Part shown: one piece after another, positions 1-9,499 of the stretch | Layout: every line of letters begins with the position of its first letter | Numbering within the stretch: the first letter of the stretch is position 1 | From: Bacillota bacterium | GTDB lineage: Bacteria > Bacillota > Clostridia > Peptostreptococcales > Anaerovoracaceae | DNA: 64,000 nt | Direction: 5' to 3' | NCBI GenBank assembly: GCA_030536355.1 | Contig: JAUNQD010000006.1 | Coordinates: 18,276 to 82,275, forward strand | Translations under genes and position numbers: made by a program | Notes under the pieces: model-generated | Databases searched by the model: none | The model's input: the letters and a program-made list of their open reading frames with translations, nothing else | Told to the model about the DNA's origin: nothing

Positions 1-240
1 TTCGAATCCGTTCATTGAGAATTCTCCCTTGATGTTCCAGCCCGGACCGCCTGTTCCGTTTCCCTTAGGACATCCGCCCTGGATCATGAATCCCGGAATT
101 ACTCTGTGGAAGATCAGTCCGTCATAGAAGCCGTCGTTTACCAGCTTTTCGAAGTTTTCTACTGTCTGTGGTGCGATTTCCGGATAAAGTTCACCCTTCA
201 TCTTATCGCCGTTTTCCATTTCAAAGATCACGTATTTCAT
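1..240 (-). CDS. Cyclophilin-type peptidyl-prolyl cis-trans isomerase (N-terminal part)
   Basis: Only the first 80 residues are present; the gene runs off the left edge. The protein begins [20 protein letters not shown] and continues through the family blocks [21 protein letters not shown] and GTGGPGW, the conserved core of small single-domain cyclophilins. FHRVI carries the catalytic arginine. The product catalyses proline isomerisation during folding. No signal peptide is visible, so it is probably cytoplasmic. A strong AGGAGG site precedes the ATG. The gene lies 43 bp after the NUDIX gene with no terminator between them, so it probably ends the long carD transcript. Confidence 0.9.
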   Translation of the reverse strand, partial: MKYVIFEMENGDKMKGELYPEIAPQTVENFEKLVNDGFYDGLIFHRVIPGFMIQGGCPKGNGTGGPGWNIKGEFSMNGFE

Positions 241-283
241 TATTTTTCCTCCTTAATCGATCGTCGCTGCACGCGGCAATCAT

Positions 284-736
284 TTAGTCTCTTATTTTAA
301 AGGCATTATAGCCCATATAACCTGCTTCATGTACCGCCCAGAATTCATCGCGAAGGTATTCCGGATAAAGGTACTTGATTTCCTTTATTTCTTCTCGTGT
401 CAGGAATTTTACTTCTCTCAGCACCTGACCGTTTTCGTCAAATTCCGGATCCATACCCAGTCCCAGCTCTCCACCGATCACATCAGCCAGGAAAAAGTCA
501 ACGAATCTCTGTCCTCGCTCTGATACCTCTTCGACATGCCATACGAGTCTTCCGACTTCAACATCAAGGCCGGTTTCTTCCTTCACTTCGCGAGCAGCTG
601 CCTGTCTGGCACCCTCACCTTCTTCGATGCCGCCGCCGGGAACCATCCATATGTCTTTATCTTCATGATGCTGCTTTACCAACAGCATCCTTCCTTCTTC
701 ATCTAATACTATGACTCTTACTCCGCCTGTCCACAT
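284..736 (-). CDS. NUDIX hydrolase
   Basis: A 150-residue single-domain NUDIX protein. The NUDIX box lies at about residues 35-58: GGGIEEGEG, then REVKEETGLD, matching G-x5-E-x7-REUxEExGU with the metal-binding glutamates intact. Such enzymes hydrolyse a nucleoside diphosphate linked to another group. The substrate (damaged nucleotide, sugar nucleotide or cofactor) cannot be told from sequence. The C-terminal part (about 110-150) is rich in charged and aromatic residues and has no second recognised domain. It follows the chromate-transporter genes by 27 bp on the same strand and is probably co-transcribed with them. Confidence 0.85.
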   Translation of the reverse strand: MWTGGVRVIVLDEEGRMLLVKQHHEDKDIWMVPGGGIEEGEGARQAAAREVKEETGLDVEVGRLVWHVEEVSERGQRFVDFFLADVIGGELGLGMDPEFDENGQVLREVKFLTREEIKEIKYLYPEYLRDEFWAVHEAGYMGYNAFKIRD

Positions 737-763
737 ATCATTGCTCCTATTACTTAAGCATCA

Positions 764-1339
764 TCATATTTGACCGCACAACAATGCGCCTGCTATTCCC
801 ATCAATATCATTACTCTTATCGGCTTCATTTTGAACTTGCCAACGAGGACAATAGTCACTGCAAAAATACATATCGGGATCAAGTTGAAATAATCAATTC
901 CCATCTCCAAGAATTTCTTCGAGATCAGAGGACCTGCTGCGAGTACAGTCTCGCTGACAAATATCACGGCCGCACCAATCAATGCAACTGTTACAGGTCT
1001 TATCCCGCCAAGTACTCCCTGCACGATACGACTGTCATTGAATTTCTTAACGAAATGATAAACGATCATCATCAAGATGAATGCCGGCAGGCATACTCCC
1101 AGCGTCGCTACGATCGAACCCGGAAGCCCCGCATAATTAAAACCCACATAAGTCGCCGCATTTACCGCCATCGGTCCCGGTGTCACCTGAGAAAGAGCTA
1201 CCAGATTTGAGAACTCCTCTGCTGTCATGATCCCAAAACTCTGTACACTCTGGAATATCAAAGGCAGCATCGCAAGTCCGCCGCCGAAGCCAAACAGTCC
1301 TATCCTGAAAAACATGCTAAAGAGATATACGAATATCAT
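764..1339 (-). CDS. Chromate transporter (CHR family), second half-size subunit
   Basis: A hydrophobic 191-residue protein of the short-chain CHR family. Family marks are FGFGGGLAMLPL near residue 17 and SQVTPGPMAVNAATYVG near residue 50, followed by about five more membrane segments. Its start overlaps the end of the upstream CHR gene by 4 bp, the usual arrangement for half-size CHR proteins that work as a pair. Known members export chromate by proton antiport, but many homologues in anaerobes have no tested substrate. Chromate is therefore a family label rather than a demonstrated role. Confidence 0.85.
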   Translation of the reverse strand: MIFVYLFSMFFRIGLFGFGGGLAMLPLIFQSVQSFGIMTAEEFSNLVALSQVTPGPMAVNAATYVGFNYAGLPGSIVATLGVCLPAFILMMIVYHFVKKFNDSRIVQGVLGGIRPVTVALIGAAVIFVSETVLAAGPLISKKFLEMGIDYFNLIPICIFAVTIVLVGKFKMKPIRVMILMGIAGALLCGQI

Positions 1340-1905
1340 TCGTCCACCTCCTTAAGTTTGGATGCATTATATACGATCCCTGCTATAGCACCTGCAAGTA
1401 TCGCCCAGATGGCATTGATTCCGAATCCTACTATTGCTATAAACGCCAACACGGCCAGGATCCATGCGAAAGCTGATCTTAAGATCTTCTTTCCCATTCG
1501 TACCACTGTCACCAGAATAAGTCCGCAAACAGCAGCTTTGATCCCGATGAAAGCACCCTGTATATAAGTGTTCTCACCGATAGAATCCAGCAATGTCACA
1601 ACAGCAATGATTATCACAAATGACGGCAGGATCACTCCCAAAGTCGCTGACAGAGCTCCTCTGAATCCTCGTACTTTCATGCCTATATATGTGGCTGCAT
1701 TTATGGCTATGATTCCCGGAAGTGCCTGACTTATCGCGATACAGTCTATCATCTCATCTTCCTCCAGCCACTTCTTATCGACTACGATCTGCTGGAGCTG
1801 AGGGATCATTGCCATGCCTCCGCCTATGGTAAAAAGACCGATTTTCAGGAATTCCCAAAAAAGCCCGAAACAGCTATTCAGTTTTTTCGTTTCCTTTTGT
1901 TTCAT
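1336..1905 (-). CDS. Chromate transporter (CHR family), first half-size subunit
   Basis: A 189-residue membrane protein, partner of the next gene. It shows IGGGMAMIPQLQ near residue 28 and SQALPGIIAINAATYIG near residue 59, the two signatures of the CHR domain, then a run of hydrophobic segments to residue 180. It starts inside the 3' end of the TRIC-like gene (32-bp overlap) and overlaps its partner by 4 bp, so the three genes are very likely translationally coupled. The AAGGA ribosome site lies only 3-4 bases from the ATG. The true substrate is not evident. Confidence 0.85.
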   Translation of the reverse strand: MKQKETKKLNSCFGLFWEFLKIGLFTIGGGMAMIPQLQQIVVDKKWLEEDEMIDCIAISQALPGIIAINAATYIGMKVRGFRGALSATLGVILPSFVIIIAVVTLLDSIGENTYIQGAFIGIKAAVCGLILVTVVRMGKKILRSAFAWILAVLAFIAIVGFGINAIWAILAGAIAGIVYNASKLKEVDE

Positions 1906-2509
1906 CGATCCTTACCGTTGCCAGATTCCAGTTGAATTTAACACATATGAGCCTTATTGCCAGTGTCACGCCGAAGCATATGTACATCGCACCTTCTGTG
2001 CCTACATGAGGATATGACAGTAAAAATGCAACAGCGCCTATTATACAGGCAGTCGCATACACTTCTTTCCTGAATACAAACGGAATCTCTCGAGCGAATA
2101 AATCTCGCAGTACGCCGCCGCCTGTTCCAGTAAGTAATGCCAGCGTTATTACCACGAACGGAGTATATACATCATTGCTCAGCGCCGCCTTGGCTCCGAT
2201 AGCAGTAAAAGCTGCAAGACCCACAGCATCGAACACCACCACAAGCCCATTGATCTTCTTTACCCATTTATAGAAACAAATAACTACCGCTGCAGTCGCA
2301 ATACAAATCAATACATATATGGGATCGGATAAAGCTACCGGAAGCGGCAGATTTATTATGATGTCTCTTATGATACCGCCGCCTACCGCAGTGATTATAG
2401 CCAGAAAAGTCACTCCGTAAATATCAAGTTTTTTCTCTATCGCAACAAGGGCACCGGAGACTGCGAAAGCTACGGTGCCGATGAGTTCCATCAAAGAAAT
2501 AAAGCTCAT
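1874..2509 (-). CDS. TRIC/UPF0126-family membrane channel protein
   Basis: A 211-residue protein with about seven membrane segments. It contains the duplicated three-helix unit typical of this family: GGGIIRDI near residue 44 and GGGVLRDL near residue 130. These Gly-rich R-D motifs mark bacterial homologues of trimeric intracellular cation (TRIC) channels, formerly UPF0126 (YicG/YadS). Bacterial members are thought to conduct potassium or other cations as trimers; some are linked to glycine uptake, so the physiological role is open. The start follows GAGG at a spacing of seven bases. It is 31 bp downstream of proS and overlaps the CHR gene. Confidence 0.82.
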   Translation of the reverse strand: MSFISLMELIGTVAFAVSGALVAIEKKLDIYGVTFLAIITAVGGGIIRDIIINLPLPVALSDPIYVLICIATAAVVICFYKWVKKINGLVVVFDAVGLAAFTAIGAKAALSNDVYTPFVVITLALLTGTGGGVLRDLFAREIPFVFRKEVYATACIIGAVAFLLSYPHVGTEGAMYICFGVTLAIRLICVKFNWNLATVRIDETKGNEKTE

Positions 2510-2540
2510 TTCATTTCCTCGTCAAAGTCATTCTAGTTAT

Positions 2541-4268
2541 TTACTTTTCTTCGTTGACAGTAGTTATTGCCTTAGTGATCGCTTCTTCCACACCAAGTTC
2601 CACCTTGTCTGCATCACGTCTCATCTTATATTCAACGATGCCGTCTGCAGCTCCTCTTCCTACTGTGATCCTGATAGGGATACCTAAGAGGTCAGCATCC
2701 TTGAACTTAACGCCCGGACGTTCCTTTCTATCGTCCAGCAGGACTTCTGCTCCTGCTTTCTGAAGATCTGCGTAGATCTTTTCTGCCACTTCTGCCTGTA
2801 CTTCATCTTCATGCTTCATAACAGTTATGATCACGTGGTACGGCGCTACTGACATAGGCCAGATGATACCGTTTTCATCGTGGTGCTGTTCGATAACTGC
2901 CGCCACTGTTCTTGTTATACCGATGCCGTAGCATCCCATAACGATCAGCTGATCCTGCTGATTTTCGTCTTTGTAAGTAGCTCCCATCGATTCGGAGTAT
3001 TTAGTACCAAGCTTGAATACCTGACCTACTTCGATACCGCGAGTATGTTTTACAGGTGCTCCGCATACAGGGCAAGGATCTCCTTCCAGCAGATTCTTGA
3101 TGTCTACTACGATATCGCCTTCGAAATCTCTGCCGTAATTAACATTCTTAATATGATAGTCAGTCTTGTTAGCGCCTGCCACCAGATTCTTCTGTCCAAC
3201 CAGCTCGCTGTCTACAACGATCTTGCAGTCGTGAAGTCCTATAGGGCCTGTGAATCCGCCTACGCATCCACATGTTGCTCCCATCTTTTCTTCATCAGCG
3301 AATTCGATGGAATGTTCAGGGATATCCAGGGCATTGACCAGCTTGATCATGTTCAGTTCTCTGTCGCCTCTGATGAATGCCGCAACATAACCGTTTTCCT
3401 TTTGTTCTTCATCATATGTCACAAAGAGCAGAGCCTTCATTGTCTGAGATTTTTCTACTCCCAGGAAAGCTGCAACTTCTTCGATAGTCTTAGTTTCAGG
3501 AGTGTGGACTTCTTCAAGAGCCAGCATTTCTGCATCGGATGCAGGTGCATCGACACATTCTGCACGCTCTACTGTTGCCGCCATATCGCAATGTTCGCAG
3601 AATGCGATCTCACTTTCACCCACTTCTGAGAATGCTGTGAATTCATGAGAGTTGCTTCCGCCGATAGCTCCCGTATCAGCTTCTACAGGTCTGAATGTCA
3701 GTCCGCATCTTGTGAATATCTTAGTATATGCATCGTACATTTCCTGATAGCTCTTATCCAAACCTTCATAGTCCTTATCGAACGAATAAGAGTCCTTCAT
3801 AATGAATTCTCTTGATCTCATCAGGCCGAATCTAGGTCTTGCTTCGTCTCTGTACTTAGTCTGGATCTGATAGAGATTCATCGGCAGCTGTCTGTGAGAT
3901 GTAACATCTGTACGAACGATATCTGTAAAGATTTCTTCTGCTGTAGGTCCCAGGCAGAAATCTCTGCCGTGACGGTCCTTTACTCTCCAAAGCTCAGGTC
4001 CGTAAGCATACCATCTGCCGGAATCCTGCCAAAGTTCAGCAGGCTGCACTGCTGACATGAGGATCTCCTGTCCGCCTGCAGCGTCCATTTCTTCACGAAC
4101 GATATTTTCAACCTTACGAATGGAACGCCATCCCAAAGGCATGAATCCATACACGCCTGAAGCCAGTCTTCTGATCATTCCTGTTCTCATCATCAGGATA
4201 TGGCTTGGGATCTCAGCTTCGTTAGGAACTTCTCTTAAAGTCTTTAAATGCATTTTTGATAATTTCAT
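2541..4268 (-). CDS. proS: Prolyl-tRNA synthetase (bacterial type)
   Basis: A 575-residue class II synthetase that charges tRNA-Pro. Visible parts are the N-terminal catalytic block (GVYGFMPLG, then GLMRSREFIMKDSYSFD as motif 2), an editing insertion around residues 215-380 and motif 3 (CYGIGITRTVAAVIEQ), then the anticodon-binding domain. The editing domain makes it the bacterial rather than the archaeal-like form. The frame stays open for 24 codons upstream, but the ATG at 4268 (MKLSKMHLKTL) matches family N termini and has GGAG just before it. It follows ispDF by 53 bp. Confidence 0.95.
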   Translation of the reverse strand: MKLSKMHLKTLREVPNEAEIPSHILMMRTGMIRRLASGVYGFMPLGWRSIRKVENIVREEMDAAGGQEILMSAVQPAELWQDSGRWYAYGPELWRVKDRHGRDFCLGPTAEEIFTDIVRTDVTSHRQLPMNLYQIQTKYRDEARPRFGLMRSREFIMKDSYSFDKDYEGLDKSYQEMYDAYTKIFTRCGLTFRPVEADTGAIGGSNSHEFTAFSEVGESEIAFCEHCDMAATVERAECVDAPASDAEMLALEEVHTPETKTIEEVAAFLGVEKSQTMKALLFVTYDEEQKENGYVAAFIRGDRELNMIKLVNALDIPEHSIEFADEEKMGATCGCVGGFTGPIGLHDCKIVVDSELVGQKNLVAGANKTDYHIKNVNYGRDFEGDIVVDIKNLLEGDPCPVCGAPVKHTRGIEVGQVFKLGTKYSESMGATYKDENQQDQLIVMGCYGIGITRTVAAVIEQHHDENGIIWPMSVAPYHVIITVMKHEDEVQAEVAEKIYADLQKAGAEVLLDDRKERPGVKFKDADLLGIPIRITVGRGAADGIVEYKMRRDADKVELGVEEAITKAITTVNEEK

Positions 4269-4321
4269 TAGTCCGTCTCCTCGAAATAATATTTTGTCAA
4301 ATGTCTTTGTGGAACCTGCTG

Positions 4322-5467
4322 CTACCTGTACAGTGCACACACCGCCTCTGCAGCTATACCTTCCTTACGGCCGGTGAATCCCAGCTTTTCGGTAGTAGTT
4401 CCTTTTATATTTATTCTGCTCTTTTCGAGCTTTAATGTCTCTGCTATATTGTCGCGCATTTCCTCGATATGAGGTGCGATCTTCGGCGCCTGTGCAATAA
4501 CTGTCACATCCACATTGCCGATGGTATATCCTTCATCTGCCAGAAGCGATCCTACATGTTCCAGAAGTTTCAGACTTGATATACCCTTATACTGCATGTC
4601 CGTATCCGGGAAATGTCTGCCGATATCTCCCATCGCTGCCGCACCAAGAAGCGCATCCATCAATGCGTGAACCAACACGTCAGCATCAGAATGACCTGCA
4701 AGTCCCTTATCGTAAGGGATCTCGACGCCGCCCAGGATCAGTTTCCTGCCTTCTTCGAATTTATGGACATCGAAGCCTGTCCCTACTCTGTATTCCATAG
4801 GAAGATCCTCCCTGGTGGTTATCTTGATATTGGCATAATCTCCACTGACGATCGCAATATCGATCCCTGCCCTTTCGGCAAGAGAAGCATCATCAGTTCC
4901 GTAATACCCTTCTTCATAAGCCTTCTCATAGGCATGCAAAATCTCACGCAGCTTGAATCCTTGGGGTGTCTGTACTGCGAAGTATTCACTTCGGTCTACA
5001 GCGCAGCTGCCGGCTGCAGATGCACGCCTCAGGCTGTCCTTCATCGGTACGCAAGCCACTGCAGCGCCCCTTTGCACGATTCCTTCAAGTACATTCAGTA
5101 CGACCTTACAGCTCACGAAAGGTCTTGCTGCATCGTGAATAAGAACGTATTCCACATCAGGGCATCTGTCGCGCACTTCTTTGATGGCATTATATACAGA
5201 GTCCTGACGTTCAGCACCGCCTTTAACTATGGCGGTGATCTTGTTTATTTCGTATTCTTTTGTCAGTTCTTCACAGTGAACCATATAATCTTCATTTGTG
5301 ACTATGAAAATATGGTCGATCTCATCCATAGCTTCAAACACGCTGAGCGTTTTAGCTATAACAGGTTTACCGCCCATATCCATAAACTGCTTAGGTATGG
5401 GACCGCCAAGTCGGCGCCCCATACCAGCAGCAGCTATTATCACTGCGATTTTTTTATCGTCATACAT
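4322..5467 (-). CDS. ispDF: Bifunctional IspD/IspF isoprenoid enzyme
   Basis: One 381-residue chain carries two enzymes of the MEP pathway. Residues 1-225 are IspD (MEP cytidylyltransferase): [17 protein letters not shown] is the CTP-binding loop and HDAARPFV the second family block. Residues 226-381 are IspF (MECDP synthase): GTGFDVH and AGHSDADVL carry the zinc-binding Asp and His residues, and [12 protein letters not shown] closes the site. The two steps are separated in the pathway by IspE, which is not in the window. A fused IspDF is known in some proteobacteria and some Firmicutes. It lies in the carD operon between the PIN/TRAM gene and proS. Confidence 0.95.
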   Translation of the reverse strand: MYDDKKIAVIIAAAGMGRRLGGPIPKQFMDMGGKPVIAKTLSVFEAMDEIDHIFIVTNEDYMVHCEELTKEYEINKITAIVKGGAERQDSVYNAIKEVRDRCPDVEYVLIHDAARPFVSCKVVLNVLEGIVQRGAAVACVPMKDSLRRASAAGSCAVDRSEYFAVQTPQGFKLREILHAYEKAYEEGYYGTDDASLAERAGIDIAIVSGDYANIKITTREDLPMEYRVGTGFDVHKFEEGRKLILGGVEIPYDKGLAGHSDADVLVHALMDALLGAAAMGDIGRHFPDTDMQYKGISSLKLLEHVGSLLADEGYTIGNVDVTVIAQAPKIAPHIEEMRDNIAETLKLEKSRINIKGTTTEKLGFTGRKEGIAAEAVCALYR

Positions 5468-5500
5468 AGGATATCTCCTATACTTGTTCCCATTCGTCTG

Positions 5501-6613
5501 CTATCTGATGCCTGCCGGCTTGGCAAATATCATTCTGCCTGCCGCAGTCTGCAGTACGCTGGTAACCACAACTTTGATAGTCTGTCCGATATACTTCTTA
5601 CCTTCTTCAACAACGATCATCGTACCATCGTCAAGGTATGCTACTGCCTGATTGCTTTCCTTGCCTTCTTTAACTAAGGCGAGTATCATTTCTTCTCCCG
5701 GCAGCACTACAGGTTTCAGCGTATTGGCAAGCTCATTTATATTGAGTACTTCAACTCCCTTGATGCCTGCAACTTTATTCAGGTTATAATCGTTTGTAAC
5801 GACTTTACCGCCCATCATCTGTCCCAGCTTCAAGAGTTTGGCATCCACTTCAGGGATTTCTTCCAGAGCCTTATCCCCAACGGTATTGTAGATCTCAACC
5901 CCGTATTCGGTCTGTATCTTGTTGAGGATATCGAGTCCTCTTCTTCCCCTGTTTCGTTTGAGCGCATCCGATGAGTCTGCGATATGTCTCAGTTCAACAA
6001 GTACGAATTCCGGAATAACTATATGGCCTTCCAGAAATCCTGTCTTCATGATGTCAGCTATCCTTCCGTCAATGATCACGCTTGTATCGAAGATCTTCGG
6101 TGTTGCATCTGACTTACCTTTATTTCCTTTGCCGCCCACAGAAGAGATCTTCTTCGACATGAGCCATGAAGACATTATGTCCTTACCCTTTCTGGTAGCG
6201 ATAACGATCCCCACATATCCCAAGACGATGTAAGTAAAAATATTGAGAATAACATCGACAAACGGGATCTTGATGCCCACGTAGATCTGACTTATCAAAA
6301 AGGCGATAATAAGCCCTGCGATAAGACCTATGGTCCCGAGAAACAGATCGTTAGCAGACGTCTTCTGAAGGTCTGATTCGATATCTTTAGCAACTTTCTT
6401 ACTCTGGTTTTTGAGTGTAGGTGTAAGTTTAAAAAATATGATTGCAAAAATAATTACGAAAAATGCGGCCATGAAAATTTCTTCAATGGTATTTAAGTCT
6501 CCGGTAAGATCGTGGCCTGAAAGTGATACCAGGAAACTAAGTAATAAATAAACACCATACCCTACTACTCCACCGGCAAAAGTAAGAGCTGTTCTGACCA
6601 GTTTAGTTAACAT
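5501..6613 (-). CDS. PIN/TRAM-domain membrane protein (YacL-like)
   Basis: A 370-residue protein with four hydrophobic helices in the first 140 residues, then a PIN nuclease-like domain (about 175-290: DTSVIIDGR, FVLVELRHIADSSD, VVTNDYNLNKVA) and a C-terminal TRAM domain (about 300-360). It resembles Bacillus YacL, whose gene also sits between CarD-like and IspD genes. The acidic residues expected for a metal-dependent RNase are present, but the target is unknown. I use the ATG at 6613 with AGGAGG at ideal spacing; a TTG seven codons upstream lies before that site. CarD-family neighbours suggest a housekeeping operon. Confidence 0.88.
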   Translation of the reverse strand: MLTKLVRTALTFAGGVVGYGVYLLLSFLVSLSGHDLTGDLNTIEEIFMAAFFVIIFAIIFFKLTPTLKNQSKKVAKDIESDLQKTSANDLFLGTIGLIAGLIIAFLISQIYVGIKIPFVDVILNIFTYIVLGYVGIVIATRKGKDIMSSWLMSKKISSVGGKGNKGKSDATPKIFDTSVIIDGRIADIMKTGFLEGHIVIPEFVLVELRHIADSSDALKRNRGRRGLDILNKIQTEYGVEIYNTVGDKALEEIPEVDAKLLKLGQMMGGKVVTNDYNLNKVAGIKGVEVLNINELANTLKPVVLPGEEMILALVKEGKESNQAVAYLDDGTMIVVEEGKKYIGQTIKVVVTSVLQTAAGRMIFAKPAGIR

Positions 6614-6664
6614 GTATTTTCCTCCTTTCCTCAAAATTTTGTTTTTAGCACAGCTAAACTACAG

Positions 6665-7138
6665 CTAGATCGCTTCTTCGATAAGCTTAAGCGCCTCGGA
6701 CTCGCCAATACCTCTCACCAGCATCACTTCACTTACAAGTATGCGTCTGGCATTACTGAGCATTTTCTTTTCCCCGGCCGATAGTTTCCTGTCACGGTCG
6801 ATCCTGGTAAGATTTCTCACGATCTCAGCTGTGACATCGATCCTGCCGGTTTTAAGCTTGTCCATATTTTCTCTCTGTCGCTTGTTCCAGTTTTCGGCCA
6901 TCTTTGTCGATTCCTCGGCAAGGATGCAAAGGGCTGCAGATAATTCTTCATCCGACACGATGGCTCTTACGCCGATCTTGTCGCAGTTATCTACAGGAAG
7001 CATCAAGCCCATTCCTCCACAAGAAACATTAAGGATATAATAGTCCTTAGTTTCTCCCAGGATCTCCCTGGATTCGATTTTCTCTATAGTCCCAGCTCCA
7101 TGCATGGGATATACGATTTTATCCCCAATCTTATACAT
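6665..7138 (-). CDS. CarD/CdnL-type RNA polymerase-binding regulator
   Basis: A 157-residue protein. The N-terminal 60 residues (IGDKIVYPMHGAGTIEKIE and YYILNVSCGGMGLMLPVDN) form the RNA-polymerase-interacting domain shared by CarD and the transcription-repair coupling factor. The rest is the helical DNA-contacting domain. Proteins of this type bind the polymerase beta subunit and stabilise open complexes at promoters. It is the first gene of a minus-strand string that runs without an obvious terminator down to the left window edge. A good promoter lies 40-70 bp upstream. Confidence 0.9.
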   Translation of the reverse strand: MYKIGDKIVYPMHGAGTIEKIESREILGETKDYYILNVSCGGMGLMLPVDNCDKIGVRAIVSDEELSAALCILAEESTKMAENWNKRQRENMDKLKTGRIDVTAEIVRNLTRIDRDRKLSAGEKKMLSNARRILVSEVMLVRGIGESEALKLIEEAI

Positions 7139-7177
7139 AAAGGACCTCCAAGCTACACTTAGCCATACTTATTTATA

Positions 7178-7206
7178 AGTATATCACAAATTCTGTACCC
7201 AGCCAA
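7178..7206 (-). promoter_or_regulatory. Sigma-A-type promoter for the carD operon
   Basis: On the minus strand a -35 box TTGGCT (7206-7201) and a -10 box TATACT (7183-7178) are separated by 17 bases. Transcription would start about 30 bp before the carD ATG. Confidence 0.7.
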
Positions 7207-7293
7207 CAGATTGTGGTATACTTAACACATAATATTCACGAATATGACACACTGAAGTTGTATTCTTGAATCATAAGAGAGGAGGGATCTAAG

Positions 7294-7965
7294 ATGGCTA
7301 AAATATTGATCGCCGATGACGAACAAAAAATAAGAGAAGTCATCAGAGAATACTCAGAATTCAACGGTCATGAAGTGACAGAAGCCCCTGACGGTATGAC
7401 TGCTGTGGGACTTTGCAAACTCAATGATTACGACCTTATCATCATGGACATCATGATGCCTAAACTGGACGGATTTTCCGCCTGCAAGGAAATCAAGAAG
7501 ATAAAAGATATCCCTATCATAATGCTCAGTGCCAGAAGCGAAGAATACGACAAACTTTTCGGATTTGAACTGGGTATAGACGACTATGTGGTTAAACCTT
7601 TCAGCCCTAAGGAACTCATGGCAAGGGTCAATGCTGTGCTGGCAAGAAACAATGCTGCCGAAAGACCAAGCGACAAGGTGATGACCTTTGACGGACTGGA
7701 AATAAACATACCTGCAAGAACAGTTTCCGTAGATGGAGAAAAGGTGGACCTCACTCCTAAAGAGTACGATCTTCTCTTCTATCTGGTGGAAAACAAGAAC
7801 ATTGCCCTTTCCAGAGACAAGCTGCTTAGCGACATCTGGGGATATGACTTTTTCGGAGATGACAGGACTATCGATACACATATAAAAAATCTCAGGAACA
7901 ATTTAGGCAAATATCGAGATTTCATCGTTACACTTAGAGGGGTAGGTTATAAGTTTGAAGCTTAG
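7294..7965 (+). CDS. OmpR-family response regulator
   Basis: A 223-residue two-domain regulator. The receiver domain (1-120) has the acidic pocket DDE at 8-10, the phosphate-accepting Asp52 in MDIMMP, Ser79 and Lys101 (VKPFSP). The winged-helix DNA-binding domain (about 128-222) ends with DDRTIDTHIKNLR and VTLRGVGYKFE, typical of OmpR/PhoB proteins. It is preceded by GAGAGGAGGG. The gene overlaps the histidine kinase gene by 11 bp, so the two form one unit. The stimulus and target genes are not evident. The nearest downstream gene is convergent, so control of neighbours is not implied. Confidence 0.93.
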   Translation: MAKILIADDEQKIREVIREYSEFNGHEVTEAPDGMTAVGLCKLNDYDLIIMDIMMPKLDGFSACKEIKKIKDIPIIMLSARSEEYDKLFGFELGIDDYVVKPFSPKELMARVNAVLARNNAAERPSDKVMTFDGLEINIPARTVSVDGEKVDLTPKEYDLLFYLVENKNIALSRDKLLSDIWGYDFFGDDRTIDTHIKNLRNNLGKYRDFIVTLRGVGYKFEA

Positions 7966-9397
7966 AAGCAAGATAGATCACAACAGTATCAAATTCAAAA
8001 CCTGGCTATACTTCATATTGTTCGCGGGCTTTCTGATGATCTTGCTGTGGGTACTGCAGGTATTGTTCCTCAATAACTTCTATGACGTGATGAAGGATGA
8101 GCAGACTCAACGTGTAGCCAAGGCAATACAGCTTGACTATCAGCAAAAAAACAGCACTAAATTTCTGAAATCCGTAGAATCCATATCCAATTCCAACGAT
8201 ATGTTCATCTACGTAGTGTCTTACGACGGCAAGACCATGTATTTCAAACCTTCAGGAGACGCTACCAGCGCACAATACTATTCAGACCAGATAAAGACCG
8301 TCAACGAAGCCATGATAAAGAACAACAATGAATCCGCATATTTAAGGATAAAGAATCCTGACGATTCCAAGGATGTTCTGGCATATGGTTCCGTTCTTAC
8401 CGCCAAGGGCAAATCGCCTATGCTGGTATATATCTTTTCACCACTGTGGCCGGTATCATCGACGATCGATATCCTGACGAATCAGCTGGTTTACGTTACA
8501 TTCATATCACTCTTGGTGGCATGCCTTATCTCTTTCTATCTGAGCATAAGGATCACCAGACCGATAAGAACGATCACACGATCGGCCGAAAGATTGGGGC
8601 AAGGCGAATATGGTATCGTATTCAGAGGCGGACATTATACAGAGATCAACAATCTGGCAGACACCTTGACTCAGGCTTCCATAGAGCTGGAAAAATCAGA
8701 TATGCTGCAGAAAGACTTGATCGCCAACGTCTCCCACGATTTGAGGACGCCGCTTACCATGATCAAGTCCTATGCCGAAATGATCCGTGACCTCAGCGGC
8801 AATAATCCGGAGAAGAGAGATCAGCATCTGCAGGTCATAATAGATGAAACTGACAGGTTGAATTCCCTCGTAGGAGACTTGCTCTCCATCTCAAGGATGC
8901 AGTCAGGCAAAATGGTGCTGGAACGCAGCAATTTCAACCTTACTCAAGCTGCAGAAAGTATTATCAATACCTATAAGATCATGGAGATCGAGGAAGGATA
9001 TAAGCTGAATTTCAACTGCAAAGTCAACTTTATCGTTAACGGCGACGAGGAAAAGATCAAGCAGGTAATATCCAACTTGTTCACCAATGCCATCAAATTT
9101 GCCGGTAAAGACAAGACTGTCAATGTCACCTTGAAGAGACACGGCAAATATGTCCTCTGTAAGATCGAAGACCATGGTGTAGGCATAGCCAAGGAAGAAC
9201 AGGATCATGTTTGGGAAAGATATTACAGAGCCAGCTCCAATATGGCTCGTCCTGCTGAAGGTTCCGGTCTGGGTCTCAGTATCGTTAAGGAAATACTGAC
9301 CCTGCACAAAGCGGACTTTGGTGTTGACAGTACCGAAGGCAAAGGAACTACCTTCTGGTTCGAACTGCCTTATGTCAAAACAGGCAGACAACTATAG
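7955..9397 (+). CDS. Membrane sensor histidine kinase
   Basis: A 480-residue kinase partner of the preceding regulator. It has a membrane helix at about 17-39, an extracellular sensor region to about 165 (no recognised ligand motif), a second helix at about 178-198 and a HAMP linker to 250. The phospho-acceptor His261 lies in NVSHDLRTPLTMIKSY. The ATPase domain has an N box (VISNLFTNAIKF), a G1 box (EDHGVGI) and a G2 box (GSGLGLSIVKE). The predicted start is TTG at 7955, inside the regulator gene. A strong hairpin terminator follows the stop codon. Confidence 0.92.
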   Translation: MKLRSKIDHNSIKFKTWLYFILFAGFLMILLWVLQVLFLNNFYDVMKDEQTQRVAKAIQLDYQQKNSTKFLKSVESISNSNDMFIYVVSYDGKTMYFKPSGDATSAQYYSDQIKTVNEAMIKNNNESAYLRIKNPDDSKDVLAYGSVLTAKGKSPMLVYIFSPLWPVSSTIDILTNQLVYVTFISLLVACLISFYLSIRITRPIRTITRSAERLGQGEYGIVFRGGHYTEINNLADTLTQASIELEKSDMLQKDLIANVSHDLRTPLTMIKSYAEMIRDLSGNNPEKRDQHLQVIIDETDRLNSLVGDLLSISRMQSGKMVLERSNFNLTQAAESIINTYKIMEIEEGYKLNFNCKVNFIVNGDEEKIKQVISNLFTNAIKFAGKDKTVNVTLKRHGKYVLCKIEDHGVGIAKEEQDHVWERYYRASSNMARPAEGSGLGLSIVKEILTLHKADFGVDSTEGKGTTFWFELPYVKTGRQL

Positions 9398-9427
9398 AAT
9401 AAGACAATAATAAAATATAATGATAAA

Positions 9428-9459
9428 AGAGCCCCTGCACATAAGTGCGGGGGCTCTTT
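9428..9459 (+). terminator. Terminator after the two-component genes
   Basis: GAGCCCCTGCAC and GTGCGGGGGCTC form a 12-bp stem with one G-T pair around ATAA, followed by TTT. The A-rich left side could let it also act on the converging aminotransferase transcript. Confidence 0.8.
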
Positions 9460-9499
9460 CGAGGGGAGTATCTATGATCAATTTTTTATCATAGCAGAT

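Noticed and set aside
2880..3629. 249-codon plus-strand frame opposite proS
   Set aside because: Rich in Ser, Phe and Cys as expected for the complement of a coding strand; no recognisable domain.
4613..5677. Long plus-strand open frame (354 codons) opposite ispDF
   Set aside because: It mirrors a clear IspDF gene, has a composition with no domain pattern and no ribosome site; a shadow frame.
7211..7239. Promoter for the response regulator at TTGTGG/TATACT
   Set aside because: The boxes overlap or have wrong spacing (11 or 20 bases); no convincing pair was found.
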